From positions 1 to 33,825 of IMG/VR virus record IMGVR_UViG_3300034121_001073: a DNA stretch of 33,825 nucleotides, one strand, 5' to 3'. Below are positions 15,716 through 23,560 of this stretch, one piece after another; the stretch's first letter is position 1; each line of letters starts with the position of its first letter. Source of the stretch: a virus. Made by a program: the position numbers and the translations under genes. The notes beneath the pieces were generated by a model. That model was not told the origin of the DNA. It was given only the letters and a program-made list of their open reading frames with translations, and did no database searches.

Positions 15716-17182
15716 ATGGCAGGCATCGGCAAAGTCTCCGCGATCTTCACCGCCTCGAGCGCCGGACTTTCCGCCGGGGTGTCGAAGGCAAGCTCCTCCC
15801 TGAAGGGGCTGCAGAAGGACGTTGCCAGCCTCCGCTCTGGGATGCAGCTGCTGAACGCGATCTCCGGGGCGCAGTTGCTCGGCTCCGTCGCGTCGACCGC
15901 CATGAGCTACGCCCGATCCCTGGTGGGTGTTGGCCTGGCCCAGGCCGAGGTGATCGACTCGACGAGCAAGATGTCGGCCCGCCTCGGGATGACCTACTCG
16001 GAGTTGGCCGGTCTGGCCCATGCTGGCGACCTTGCCGGGGTCTCGATGGACACGATCGGGGCCGCCGCCACCAAAGCCGACATCGCCTTCGTGAAGGCCG
16101 CCCAGGGGTCGAAGACGGCCCAGGCGGGCTTCGCGGCCATCGGCCTTGAACTGGGCGATCTTCAGGGCCTGTCGTCCGCGGAGCGATTCTCAGAGATCGC
16201 TGATGCCATCGCCGGGCTCCCGACCGAAGCGGAGCGGGCCGCCGCGGCGGTGAAGCTGTTCGGCCGGGCCGGGGCGGAGTTGCTCCCCCTGTTCGCCGGC
16301 GGGGCAGGATCGATCCAGGAGGCCACCGAGGAGGCCCAGCGGTTCGGAATGGCCCTCACCGGGGCCCAGGGGCGGGACGTCGAGGCAATGAACGACTCGT
16401 TCTCCAAGGTCTCCGCGGCCATCGGCGGGATCATCAAGCAGGTCACCGCCTACCTTGCCCCCTCGATTACCTCGATCGCCACCACGTTCACGGACTTCGT
16501 CGGCTCGATGGGCGGGGCCAACATCGGTCAGGCCATCGGAGAGGGGATCCTCGCCGCGGCCCGCTACATGGCCGGTGTCGGGGACTTCATCATCGGCGGG
16601 CTCACGACCGTGGGTGAGTACCTGACCTTCGTGGCCGGCAACTGGTCGACGGTGTTCGACTCCATCGGACGGATCGGTTCGCTCCTGGCGGGGGTCGCCA
16701 GAGCGTGGGCCGGATCGGTCCTCACCGTCCTGGGTGGTGCGGCCGGGATCGTCGGGCTGATCTCCAAGACGGCACAAAACGCTTCCGACCGAATCATCGA
16801 CGCGGCCCGCGGGCAATTCGCGGCTGCCGGTCAGAACTTCGAGGGGGCCTTCGGGACCGCGAAGCCCGGCACGGGGCCGCTGGCGGCGGGGCTCGAGATC
16901 GCGTTGGCCAAGTCCCGGCTGGCCGCTGGTCAGTTCGACCAGGCCAACCGCCTCAAGGTCGGGGAAGCGGCCGGGGCTCTGGCTCCAGCCGGTGCCGCCG
17001 CCGTCCGGCAGGAGGTCAAGGCCATCGACTCCCGCTCGAAGGAGGGCATCGCAGAGATGTTCCGCCTGATGCGTGGCGAGACGGAAGACGCGGCGGAGCG
17101 GACGGCTCGGGCCACCGAGCGGATCGCTGACAACACCGAGGACATGGGTGTCGACATCGAGGAGCTCTCCTTCGCGGGGTGA
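15716..17182 (+). CDS. Tape measure protein
   Basis: A 488-residue protein that sets tail length. It is helical and Ala/Gly/Ser-rich, with an N-terminal 'IGKVSAIFTASSAGLSAGVSKASSSLKGLQKD' typical of tape measures. A central motif region ('MSARLGMTYSELAGLAHAGDLAGVS', 'AVKLFGRAGAELLPLF') is shared by many of them. Two or three hydrophobic segments lie at about 285-340. At about 0.15 nm per residue the tail would be near 70 nm, a short siphovirus tail. It follows the chaperone gene directly, as usual. Confidence 0.92.
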   Translation: MAGIGKVSAIFTASSAGLSAGVSKASSSLKGLQKDVASLRSGMQLLNAISGAQLLGSVASTAMSYARSLVGVGLAQAEVIDSTSKMSARLGMTYSELAGLAHAGDLAGVSMDTIGAAATKADIAFVKAAQGSKTAQAGFAAIGLELGDLQGLSSAERFSEIADAIAGLPTEAERAAAAVKLFGRAGAELLPLFAGGAGSIQEATEEAQRFGMALTGAQGRDVEAMNDSFSKVSAAIGGIIKQVTAYLAPSITSIATTFTDFVGSMGGANIGQAIGEGILAAARYMAGVGDFIIGGLTTVGEYLTFVAGNWSTVFDSIGRIGSLLAGVARAWAGSVLTVLGGAAGIVGLISKTAQNASDRIIDAARGQFAAAGQNFEGAFGTAKPGTGPLAAGLEIALAKSRLAAGQFDQANRLKVGEAAGALAPAGAAAVRQEVKAIDSRSKEGIAEMFRLMRGETEDAAERTARATERIADNTEDMGVDIEELSFAG

Positions 17183-17185
17183 ATC

Positions 17186-18082
17186 ATGGCCGTCATCGCA
17201 ACCAAGTACACACCCAACAAGGCCTCCGGTGACGGGGAGTTTCGACAGTCCCACAACCTGTCGGAAACGTGGCTGGTGCGTGTCGATGCACCGCCACCGA
17301 CGACCAGCGTGGCCGCAATTCTCACGGCCCCCGGCGTGGCCTACGGCACGGCCCACCCGTCGTTCGCCGCCTGCAAGGCGATGAAGTGGAGCTACAGCGC
17401 GGTCGATGGCTCCGGGCTCCTGTGGGCGGTGACGGTTCAGTATTACGTCCCGACCGTCGAAGTAGACCCGATGACCGGCCTGCCGATGGACGCATGGCAA
17501 GCCCGAGGCACCACGCAAACGCTGCCGTTCTATCAGGACCGCAACAACAACATCCTTGCCAACTCCGCAGGCGATCCGCTCGAGGGGATGGAGCGCGAGA
17601 TCTGCTACATGGGGTGGACGCTGACCCGTTCCTATACGTCGATCAACACGGCGTTCGCGCAGATCAAAGGATCGTCGAACAAGACCAACAACGATCTCTG
17701 GCCGAGCCTTGGTTCAAGTGCGGTCGACACTTGGAAATGCACCTTCGGGAATCTTCAAAAGAGAATCATCGTTACCCAAAGCGGAGCAACGCAAACGGCG
17801 ACCGCCTACTGGGAGGCCACGTTCGAGATTGATTACAAGGAAGATACTTGGCATGTAAAGCCCTGGGACATGGGGTTCAATGAACGGGTGGACGCAACCG
17901 GAATGCCGACGAGCACCGGAACCAACAGGCGGGCCATCCTTGGGAGGGAAGGACGGCCGGTGAAACAGGCTGTCGCTCTGGCCAGCGGTGTCGCCCTCCC
18001 GCCTGGGACGCCGCCGGTTGCGCTTGACTTCGACCCGTATGGGAAAATCTCCTTCACCTCCGCCTTCGGGACGCCATCATGA
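17186..18082 (+). CDS. Minor tail protein, probably distal tail
   Basis: A 298-residue beta-rich protein immediately after the tape measure, where the distal tail or baseplate hub is normally encoded. It has no membrane segment or signal. Notable stretches are 'MKWSYSAVDGSGLLWAVTVQYYVP', 'REICYMGWTLTRSYTSINTAFAQIKGSSNKT', and a Pro-rich end. The size fits a distal tail protein, but I see no diagnostic motif; the call rests on position. It overlaps the next gene by four bases (ATGA). Confidence 0.7.
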   Translation: MAVIATKYTPNKASGDGEFRQSHNLSETWLVRVDAPPPTTSVAAILTAPGVAYGTAHPSFAACKAMKWSYSAVDGSGLLWAVTVQYYVPTVEVDPMTGLPMDAWQARGTTQTLPFYQDRNNNILANSAGDPLEGMEREICYMGWTLTRSYTSINTAFAQIKGSSNKTNNDLWPSLGSSAVDTWKCTFGNLQKRIIVTQSGATQTATAYWEATFEIDYKEDTWHVKPWDMGFNERVDATGMPTSTGTNRRAILGREGRPVKQAVALASGVALPPGTPPVALDFDPYGKISFTSAFGTPS

Positions 18083-18801
18083 CAAGGCGAATTGTCGGGG
18101 CATCCCGCGAAACGTGGGGGCGGATCAGTCGAGCCGTCCGTGGTGTCGAGAACAGCGGCCGAGGTGGCACCTCGCAACCTGCCGACTACGGATCCGGCGA
18201 CGACGCCGACTCGGTCCTCTGCAAGACAACCGCCGCCTGGGCGAAGGGATCGAGCGCCACGCTCCAGGTCTGGGCCGGTGAGCCGGGCAGCGAGACAAAC
18301 ACTGGTGTCACGCTCACGGCATACAACCGCGTGGCAGCATTCAAGTCGGGCGATTTCGTCACCGTCCAGTTGAACCGCCACGGCTTTTACTACGTCGTCG
18401 GCGCTGGCGGAGGCTTGGTAAAGCTCTCACGGACAACGTCGGTGTGGGAGAAGGGCACGACGACTTCCCTGGTGGTCTACGGCGGGACGCCTGGATCAGA
18501 GGCAGCGACCGGCGAGACCTTCAACGCCTTCAACAACTTCGGCAAGGTTCTCTCCGGGAAGTGGGTGATGATCGGAGAGACCGCCGAAGGACAACACTAC
18601 CTCATCGCCCCCGAGTCTGATCAGGTCGAGTTGGTCTACACGGCGGAGATCGTGTCGACGACAGCCTCGGGTGTCACGACATCGAAGCTGGTATTCCGCC
18701 GGAAAAAGGTATGGGTCCACTCCATCGAGGAAGGGACGCCGGTCGAAATTGGAATGACCGAGTGCGTCACCCCGTACAGCAACAACCAAGGCGGCTACTG
18801 A
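18079..18801 (+). CDS. Tail tip protein with a 69-residue tandem repeat
   Basis: A 240-residue protein. After a basic N-terminus come two tandem units, about residues 49-110 and 118-179, with matching landmarks 69 residues apart: TTxxWxKG, (E/T)PGSE, Tx(T/N)A(Y/F)N, a Gly-(D/K) beta turn and (F/H)Y(Y/L). Each unit is a small beta domain, so the protein is a two-domain beads-on-a-string structure. Its position after the distal tail gene suggests tip or receptor-contact duty. The C-terminal 60 residues differ and end 'NNQGGY'. Confidence 0.7.
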   Translation: MTRRIVGASRETWGRISRAVRGVENSGRGGTSQPADYGSGDDADSVLCKTTAAWAKGSSATLQVWAGEPGSETNTGVTLTAYNRVAAFKSGDFVTVQLNRHGFYYVVGAGGGLVKLSRTTSVWEKGTTTSLVVYGGTPGSEAATGETFNAFNNFGKVLSGKWVMIGETAEGQHYLIAPESDQVELVYTAEIVSTTASGVTTSKLVFRRKKVWVHSIEEGTPVEIGMTECVTPYSNNQGGY

Positions 18802-18802
18802 G

Positions 18803-19237
18803 TTGGCAGGGCTCATAACCTATAACGGCCTGCTGCTCCTAAAGGGTGGCGGGCTGGCCGCTAACAAAGCCTGCTGCTGCACTGGCGTAATCTGCTACTG
18901 CTTTCGGCAGTATGCCAACTACGGTCAGATAACCGTTTCTCGGTTCGTGCGATGCTACCGCCAGTCTTATTTCAACCCGGTATTGGGCGTTATTGTTTTC
19001 CCCGACGGAGTCCCTGGTGGGTGGGGTGACTCGCCGTGTCAGCCAAACTCCGCCGGCTGGTTCTTTAACGTGGCGAACAACGCTTTCAGCAATCCCCCAT
19101 GGGCGGAGGGATCCCAGCCTCCTGGGTTCCCGTCAGCGACAGGATGTGGAGGCGCAAACGGTGAGGGGTGGAACATCACTCCCATCGACAACGCCACCCA
19201 GGCCGCCGCATGCACCCCGATCGGGAGCCCGCCGTAA
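18803..19237 (+). CDS. Small cysteine-rich tail-operon protein
   Basis: A 144-residue protein with a TTG start one base past the previous stop. The N-terminus 'AGLITYNGLLLLKGGGLAANKACCC' is a hydrophobic Leu/Gly stretch followed by three adjacent cysteines, then 'CYCF', with more Cys, Gly and aromatic residues to the end. From memory, this LLL-GG-ACCC start is a recurring one in Planctomycetota-like phage contigs. It is lower in GC than its neighbours. Role unknown; a disulfide-bonded tail tip piece is one possibility. Confidence 0.65.
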   Translation: MAGLITYNGLLLLKGGGLAANKACCCTGVICYCFRQYANYGQITVSRFVRCYRQSYFNPVLGVIVFPDGVPGGWGDSPCQPNSAGWFFNVANNAFSNPPWAEGSQPPGFPSATGCGGANGEGWNITPIDNATQAAACTPIGSPP

Positions 19238-19737
19238 TGCTCGTTTCCCTTGATGCGGTCAAAGCCGTCGCGCGCATGCGGCCCGCGGGGTACGTCGACG
19301 CGGTCCTCGGCGGTGGTGTTCTCCGCATCGAGCCCGATGTCGGAGAGGTTGTCGACATCCCCGACGCAGCCTACTGGGATCTGGTCCGCACCTACTCCCC
19401 GGGTGAGTTCAGCGGCCGACTTGCCCTCCATGCCTGCGGCCCCGGCTGCCAGTTGAAACGATCCCTGGCATGGTGGGGAATCAAGGACGACGGCTCCTGT
19501 GGTTGCTCCGACTATGCCGCGATGCTCGACGCCTGGGGTCCGGACGAATGCTGGCGGCGGCTGGAGGAGATCGTCGAGCACCTGCGGGAGGCCGCCGGGA
19601 AAAAGGGACTCCCGTTCATCGCCACCGCGGCCCGGATCCTGGTAGCCCGAGCCATCGAAGCCGCGAGGAAGGAGGTTGCCCATGCCACCGCGCAAGGCGA
19701 AGAAGGGGGAGCCCCGCACATGGGACGGGCTCGGTGA
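19237..19737 (+). CDS. Tail-operon protein with two Cys pairs
   Basis: A 166-residue protein with ATG 19237 overlapping the previous stop (TAATG). The first 60 residues are beta-type ('AGYVDAVLGGGVLRIEPDVGEVVDIPD'). A metal-site-like pair of motifs follows ('CGPGC' and 'GSCGCSD', about 25 residues apart), and a long helical C-terminus ends the protein ('CWRRLEEIVEHLREAAGKK'). Cys-cluster proteins of this plan occur at the end of tail operons in other phages, but I know no function. Confidence 0.65.
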   Translation: MLVSLDAVKAVARMRPAGYVDAVLGGGVLRIEPDVGEVVDIPDAAYWDLVRTYSPGEFSGRLALHACGPGCQLKRSLAWWGIKDDGSCGCSDYAAMLDAWGPDECWRRLEEIVEHLREAAGKKGLPFIATAARILVARAIEAARKEVAHATAQGEEGGAPHMGRAR

Positions 19738-19864
19738 TCCTGACATTACCGGGGCCGACGAAGCCGAGGCCGAGCAGTTGATCGAGTTCGGCCGCCGGTC
19801 GAAGCCCCCGGAACAGCCCGAGAAGAAGGAGCGCCGCCGATGCCCCCGAAAACCCCGTCGCTGA
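19682..19864 (+). CDS. Small charged protein, function unknown
   Basis: A 60-residue, very charged protein with a basic start, an acidic centre ('DEAEAEQLIEFGRR') and a Lys/Arg-rich end. AGGAAGGAGG lies six bases before ATG 19682, a strong ribosome binding site, which is the main support. It begins 56 bases inside the previous gene in another frame. It is probably disordered. Function unknown. Confidence 0.5.
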   Translation: MPPRKAKKGEPRTWDGLGDPDITGADEAEAEQLIEFGRRSKPPEQPEKKERRRCPRKPRR

Positions 19865-20103
19865 GGGACGAGATCATCCGCGGCATCACCGAGAACAAAA
19901 AAGGCCCGCGCGGCTGGTTCGACAAGATCGCCCCCGACGTCCAGGCCGAGCTCGTCGAGATCCGGGCCGACTTCCGCGAGGGCAGGACCGAGGGATCGAA
20001 AACCGCCGTCTCTGACTCCATCCACCGCGTCTTGAAGGCCCGCGGCCTGATCACCGTCACCCGCGCGGAGGTGTTCAGATGGTTCAACAAGCGCGAGGAC
20101 TGA
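19840..20103 (+). CDS. Small helical protein, possibly DNA-binding
   Basis: An 87-residue protein with AAGGAG nine bases before ATG 19840; it overlaps the genes on both sides by about 25 bases. It looks all-helical: 'LRDEIIRGITENKK', 'DVQAELVEIRADFREG', 'AVSDSIHRVLKARGLITVTRAEVFRWFNKR'. The last part has the spacing of a winged-helix element. It is possibly a small regulator or an adaptor for the metallophosphoesterase that follows. No family is recognised. Confidence 0.6.
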   Translation: MPPKTPSLRDEIIRGITENKKGPRGWFDKIAPDVQAELVEIRADFREGRTEGSKTAVSDSIHRVLKARGLITVTRAEVFRWFNKRED

Positions 20104-21284
20104 AGCACGCGGTGGCCGAGTCCGTTGCCGCCGCCGCCACGAAGCCCGCCCCGGACGCGGAGCAGGTGTCGGAGCGCCGCGAGGGGGCCGACCTCGAGTA
20201 CCGCTCGACCTCCCGGACGATCCGCACCGTCGAGGATCTGCTCCTCCACATCGAGGCCGACATGGCCCGTTTCGAGGTGGCCGCCTCGGAGGCGACGAAG
20301 TGGGAGGTGGCCACCGTCGACCGCGACACCGGGCGGCCGGTGGTCACAGTCCTTCACCGGGTGTTCGTCCGGCTCCGCCCCCGCGGTGGGCCAGCCGTCG
20401 CGGAGCTCGTCGCCGCGATGATCGCCGGGGCCGCAAAGGCCGGGGGCATCGGACGCCCCAAGGCGAAGGCCGCGAAGGCCAAGCCCGGCCCGTGGCAAGT
20501 GTTGATCGTGGCCGACACCCACTTCGCCAAATACGCCTGGTCACGCACCACCGGGGGTGACGACTACGACCTCGACCACGCCGATCGGCTGGTCCGCTCC
20601 GCCGGGCTCGGGCTCCTGGAGGCCGGGGACGCTCACCGCCCTGGTCGTCGCACGATTGCATTCCTCGGTGACCTGTTTCATTACGATACCCCCAGCGCCA
20701 CCACGACCAGGGGAACCCAGCTGGAGCGAGACGGCCGACTCGAGCGGATGATCCAGACCGGCTCCTCCGCCCTCGTCGCCCTGGTCGAGCGATCCGCCGA
20801 GACCGCCCCGACCGATTGCGTCATCGTCCCCGGCAACCATGATGAAACGATGACCGCGTGGTTCCGGTTGCTGTTGCGGACCCACTTCGCGAAGGATCGC
20901 CGGGTGGTCGTGCATGACGTCTACACGCACAGGCAATACCTCGAGCACGACGGCAACCTCCTGGGCTTTGCCCATGGAGACAAGGCTCGGGCGAAGCTCC
21001 CGGCGCTGATGACGCTGGAGGCCCGGGAAGCGTGGGCCCGATGCCGATACCGCGAGATTCACACCGGGCATTTGCACAAGCAGGCCGCCCGGATCCGCCG
21101 GGTGATCGACTCCGATGGGATCGACACGGTCGACGGGGTGGTGGTGAGAACCGCCCCGGCCCTGTGTCCCCCCGATGACTGGCATTCCCAGGAAGGCTTC
21201 ATCGGCAGTCGGCAGGCAATGGAGACATGGTTCTATCGGGCCGGCGGCGGGCTCGCCGGGATGCTCGTGGCCGACGGGGGTTGA
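20079..21284 (+). CDS. Calcineurin-like metallophosphoesterase
   Basis: A 401-residue protein. Residues 1-137 are an extra N-terminal domain; the metallophosphoesterase domain starts at about 140 with the full set of metal-ligand blocks: 'ADTHF' (D146, H148), 'FLGDLFH', 'PGNHDE', 'FAHGDKA' and 'HTGHLHK'. These bind two metal ions in enzymes that cut phosphate esters, including SbcD/Mre11-like nucleases. GGAGG lies seven bases before ATG 20079. A nuclease partner in phage recombination or a nucleotide phosphatase are both open; no SbcC-like ATPase is encoded nearby. Confidence 0.9.
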   Translation: MVQQARGLKHAVAESVAAAATKPAPDAEQVSERREGADLEYRSTSRTIRTVEDLLLHIEADMARFEVAASEATKWEVATVDRDTGRPVVTVLHRVFVRLRPRGGPAVAELVAAMIAGAAKAGGIGRPKAKAAKAKPGPWQVLIVADTHFAKYAWSRTTGGDDYDLDHADRLVRSAGLGLLEAGDAHRPGRRTIAFLGDLFHYDTPSATTTRGTQLERDGRLERMIQTGSSALVALVERSAETAPTDCVIVPGNHDETMTAWFRLLLRTHFAKDRRVVVHDVYTHRQYLEHDGNLLGFAHGDKARAKLPALMTLEAREAWARCRYREIHTGHLHKQAARIRRVIDSDGIDTVDGVVVRTAPALCPPDDWHSQEGFIGSRQAMETWFYRAGGGLAGMLVADGG

Positions 21285-21314
21285 TCCGAGGCGATCGCGC
21301 GGGAGGGTGAGGGC

Positions 21315-21845
21315 ATGCGACACATCATCGGATTCTGTGGCCCCGCCGGGGCCGGCAAAGACCTCGCCGCCTCGATGATCCCCGGGGGCCACCGAATCGC
21401 CTTTGCCGACCCGCTCTACCAGGGCCTGGCCGCCATGCTTGGCGTCCCCGAGGGAGTCCTCCGGGACCGCTCCGCGAAGGAGCGGCCCCTCGCTGGCTTC
21501 GGGGCATCCCCTCGGCAACTGCTCCAGACCCTCGGGACAGAGTGGGGCCGGCAGATGATCTGCCCTGACATCTGGCTTCGCGTGGCCTTCTGGCGGTGGG
21601 AGCAGGCCGCCGCGGCCGGGCTTGGGGTGATCGTCGTTCCCGATGTCCGATTCGCCAACGAGGCCCGGCAGATTCGCTCCGAGGGCGGAGAGGTGTGGAT
21701 GATCCACCGCCCCGGGGTCGAGCCGGTGGCCGCTCACGAGTCCGAGGCGGGGCTCCCGCTGCGGATGATCGACCGCCTGGTCGTCAACGACGGGACGGTG
21801 GACCAGCTGCGGGAGCGCGTGGAGGCGACGTTCACGGGACGCTGA
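21315..21845 (+). CDS. Deoxynucleoside monophosphate kinase-like P-loop protein
   Basis: A 176-residue protein that begins with a Walker A 'GPAGAGKD' (residues 9-16), followed by 'RIAFADPLYQGLAAMLGVP', 'LLQTLGTEWGRQMICPDIWL', 'VIVVPDVRFANEARQIRSEGG' and 'HESEAGL'. This order matches the phage dNMP kinase family, which supplies dNDPs for replication. GGAGG-GTGAGGG precedes ATG 21315. Its 3' end overlaps by 14 bases the end of the minus-strand gene at 21832. Substrate cannot be read from the sequence. Confidence 0.88.
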   Translation: MRHIIGFCGPAGAGKDLAASMIPGGHRIAFADPLYQGLAAMLGVPEGVLRDRSAKERPLAGFGASPRQLLQTLGTEWGRQMICPDIWLRVAFWRWEQAAAAGLGVIVVPDVRFANEARQIRSEGGEVWMIHRPGVEPVAAHESEAGLPLRMIDRLVVNDGTVDQLRERVEATFTGR

Positions 21846-22056
21846 TCTCGAGATCCTTCGGCGGCGGGATTGTCTGGACGAACGAAAGCACCCAGGGCCC
21901 GCCGACGCACATCAACTCACGGCGGTAGGTGTGCTCGACGGTCGACCCGTCTGCGGCCAACTCCTCGAAGCTCACGAAGTCCGTGGAGCAGGGGTGTAGT
22001 TGTCCGTCCATCGGCCCTCCGACCACCGGCAAAACCATTTCGCCTTTCGATTCCAT
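21832..22056 (-). CDS. Small GGPxDG-motif protein, function unknown
   Basis: A 74-residue protein on the minus strand with GAGGA about eight bases before its ATG (at 22056). It carries 'VVGGPMDGQ', a charged middle, 'YRREL' and 'WVLSFV', a pattern I recall from small hypothetical proteins in many phages and bacteria with no known role. It is the last gene of the integrase operon and converges on the kinase gene with a short overlap. Confidence 0.6.
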   Translation of the reverse strand: MESKGEMVLPVVGGPMDGQLHPCSTDFVSFEELAADGSTVEHTYRRELMCVGGPWVLSFVQTIPPPKDLEISVP

Positions 22057-22088
22057 CTGTTGTTCCTCGTTTCGTGTCGTGCGAAAGT

Positions 22089-22166
22089 TCACCATACCAG
22101 CCACCGCACCAGCAGGGCCACCGGGATCGTGATCGGAAGCCACGCGATGATCTGACGGGCCGTCAT
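22089..22166 (-). CDS. 25-residue membrane peptide coupled to the integrase gene
   Basis: The ATG (22166-22164) overlaps the integrase stop (ATGA), with GAGGAG nearby upstream. The product is a 25-residue peptide: five N-terminal residues with one Arg, then a nearly continuous hydrophobic stretch rich in Ile, Val, Leu and Trp, with a Pro and one internal Arg. It would fit as a single membrane helix. Short size makes chance possible, but the coupling and ribosome binding site are good. A toxin-like or superinfection-related membrane peptide is a possibility only. Confidence 0.45.
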   Translation of the reverse strand: MTARQIIAWLPITIPVALLVRWLVW

Positions 22167-23068
22167 GGGGTCTCCTCAATGAAGGTGGCATCGTCGCCCA
22201 GGTCGAGCCGGGGGAGGAAGTCTATCCCCGCCGCCTTCCCGACGATCCGATCGTCGAGGTAGTGGTCCCTCGTGATGTTCGCGTCCGAGTGGTCGAGATG
22301 GCCCACGGCATCCCCACCAGCCGCGGCAACGTAGGAGGCCGAGGCCTTCCGCAGGGCGTGGAATCGTCGCTGCGGAACGCCGGCCTGATCGCACAGGATT
22401 CTCATCGAGTGGTAGATCGACGTCGGCCGGTGGGGCCACGGCCATACCAGATCGCCAGGGCATCGGCGGTGGAGCTCGAGCTCGGCCGCGAGATCGGGGG
22501 TGATCCGCCGGGCAATGTCGCGCGTGTGGCCCTTCCTGGTGCCAGCCAGGAACACGATCTCCTCCCCGCGGACATCCTTCCAACGCAAGGCCATCAGTTC
22601 ACCGATCCGCGCGCCGGTACACCACGCAGCGTAAATGAGCGTCGACCACCACCACCCGGCCGGCAGGCCCGCCAGGGTCCGCTGGCGCTTCCTGGCGGCC
22701 ACGATCATCCGGCCCACCTCGGCGGCAGTGAAGCCGCGGGGGAGACGCTGGGCCTTCCGGATCGGCTTGACGATCGGGAACTCTGGGATCAGCCGCTTGC
22801 GGAATGCGTAGAGCGCGAGGCAGAGCAACTGTGTCCGGTCCTTCGCGATCGTCCCCGGGCTCGGTAGGCCACGGGTGGCCGAGTGGATCGTCTTCGCGCG
22901 CCACCCGAGGAAGGCCGCGATCATGTCTTCCTCGAGGTCGTCGACCGTGGGCTCGCGTTTGAGGAAGTCCCGGAACCTGTCCAGGGTGGAGCCGTAGATC
23001 GCGACGGTTCGATCAGAGAGCCCCTTCACCGGGGCGTATCGGTCGATCAGCAGTTGACGAAGAAGCAT
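22163..23068 (-). CDS. int: Tyrosine recombinase integrase
   Basis: A 301-residue protein with an N-terminal SAM-like core-binding domain (about residues 1-95) and a C-terminal catalytic domain holding the full set: R154 ('TGARIGELM'), K179 ('TRKGH'), H237 and R240 ('HALRKASAS'), H257 ('VGHLDHSD'), and the nucleophile Y270 ('TRDHYLD'). It integrates and excises the prophage. GAGGGG lies shortly upstream of the ATG at 23068. The gene is divergent from the small HTH gene at 23266, with the inverted-repeat region between them. It shows the phage is temperate. Confidence 0.97.
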   Translation of the reverse strand: MLLRQLLIDRYAPVKGLSDRTVAIYGSTLDRFRDFLKREPTVDDLEEDMIAAFLGWRAKTIHSATRGLPSPGTIAKDRTQLLCLALYAFRKRLIPEFPIVKPIRKAQRLPRGFTAAEVGRMIVAARKRQRTLAGLPAGWWWSTLIYAAWCTGARIGELMALRWKDVRGEEIVFLAGTRKGHTRDIARRITPDLAAELELHRRCPGDLVWPWPHRPTSIYHSMRILCDQAGVPQRRFHALRKASASYVAAAGGDAVGHLDHSDANITRDHYLDDRIVGKAAGIDFLPRLDLGDDATFIEETP

Positions 23069-23087
23069 GGCATCCCCTCAAGTGAAT

Positions 23088-23099
23088 GGCATCCATGCC
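23088..23099. promoter_or_regulatory. Small palindrome upstream of the integrase
   Basis: GGCAT-CC-ATGCC is a perfect palindrome 19 bases before the integrase start. The nine-base ATGGCATCC occurs at 23086-23094 and again at 23067-23075, across the integrase start. It could be a regulatory or accessory binding site. Short enough that chance is possible. Confidence 0.3.
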
Positions 23100-23145
23100 G
23101 TGTTTGCTCAGGGTAGCCCTAGTGAACATAGGTACAACCCCGCCA

Positions 23146-23173
23146 GTACGAACGGGGCCCTCTCCGTTCGTAC
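23146..23173. other. loxP-like 10-8-10 inverted repeat, candidate attP core or operator
   Basis: GTACGAACGG (23146-23155) and CCGTTCGTAC (23164-23173) are perfect inverted 10-mers around an eight-base asymmetric spacer. Tyrosine recombinase core sites share this build (arms of 9-13 bases around 6-8 bases), and the integrase gene lies 78 bases away. An operator for the divergent genes is the other reading. The host attB is unknown, so the core cannot be confirmed. Confidence 0.5.
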
Positions 23174-23265
23174 AAGTGCCTTGGCAACCCTACGCAGGGA
23201 AACCAGGGAGAGCCAATCGGTCGAAGCGTGTTGCCCACGCTCCGATCCGGTGGTATTTCAGGGGC

Positions 23266-23517
23266 ATGAGACGCATGGGCTTGCCAGGGCCGGTTCCCGG
23301 CCACAACTGGATCGATTCCGCCGAGGCCGCAAGAATCCTTGCGATCAAGCCTGAGTGCGTGTGCGTCTACGTCCGGCGGAAATGCTTCCCCGTCTACCGC
23401 CTGGGTGACATCCAGGTGTTCGACGATTTCGAGGTCCGGAAGTACGCCGCCCGCCGCGGGGCCGGCAGGCCAGAAAAGGCACCTGCTGCCACCAGCCGCG
23501 CCTCCAAGCGCCGCTGA
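23266..23517 (+). CDS. MerR/excisionase-type small HTH protein
   Basis: An 83-residue protein (80 from the second ATG at 23275) with an HTH_17-type winged helix: 'DSAEAARILAIKPECVCVYVRRKCFPVYRLGDIQVFDDFEVRKYA', then a basic tail. This domain is typical of excisionases and AlpA-type regulators. Lying divergent from the integrase fits a recombination directionality factor. The same position, between two regions rich in CGAAC half-sites, makes it a candidate regulator of the early promoter as well. The start is uncertain: AGGGG is one base from the first ATG and 10 from the second. Confidence 0.8.
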   Translation: MRRMGLPGPVPGHNWIDSAEAARILAIKPECVCVYVRRKCFPVYRLGDIQVFDDFEVRKYAARRGAGRPEKAPAATSRASKRR

Positions 23518-23560
23518 TTCGAACAGCGTTCGTGATGCTGTTTTGAGGCCGTTTCGCCTC

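Noticed and set aside
16190-17518. Minus-strand frame of about 442 codons opposite the tape measure
   Set aside because: Antisense shadow of a certain gene, with no ribosome binding site or family features.
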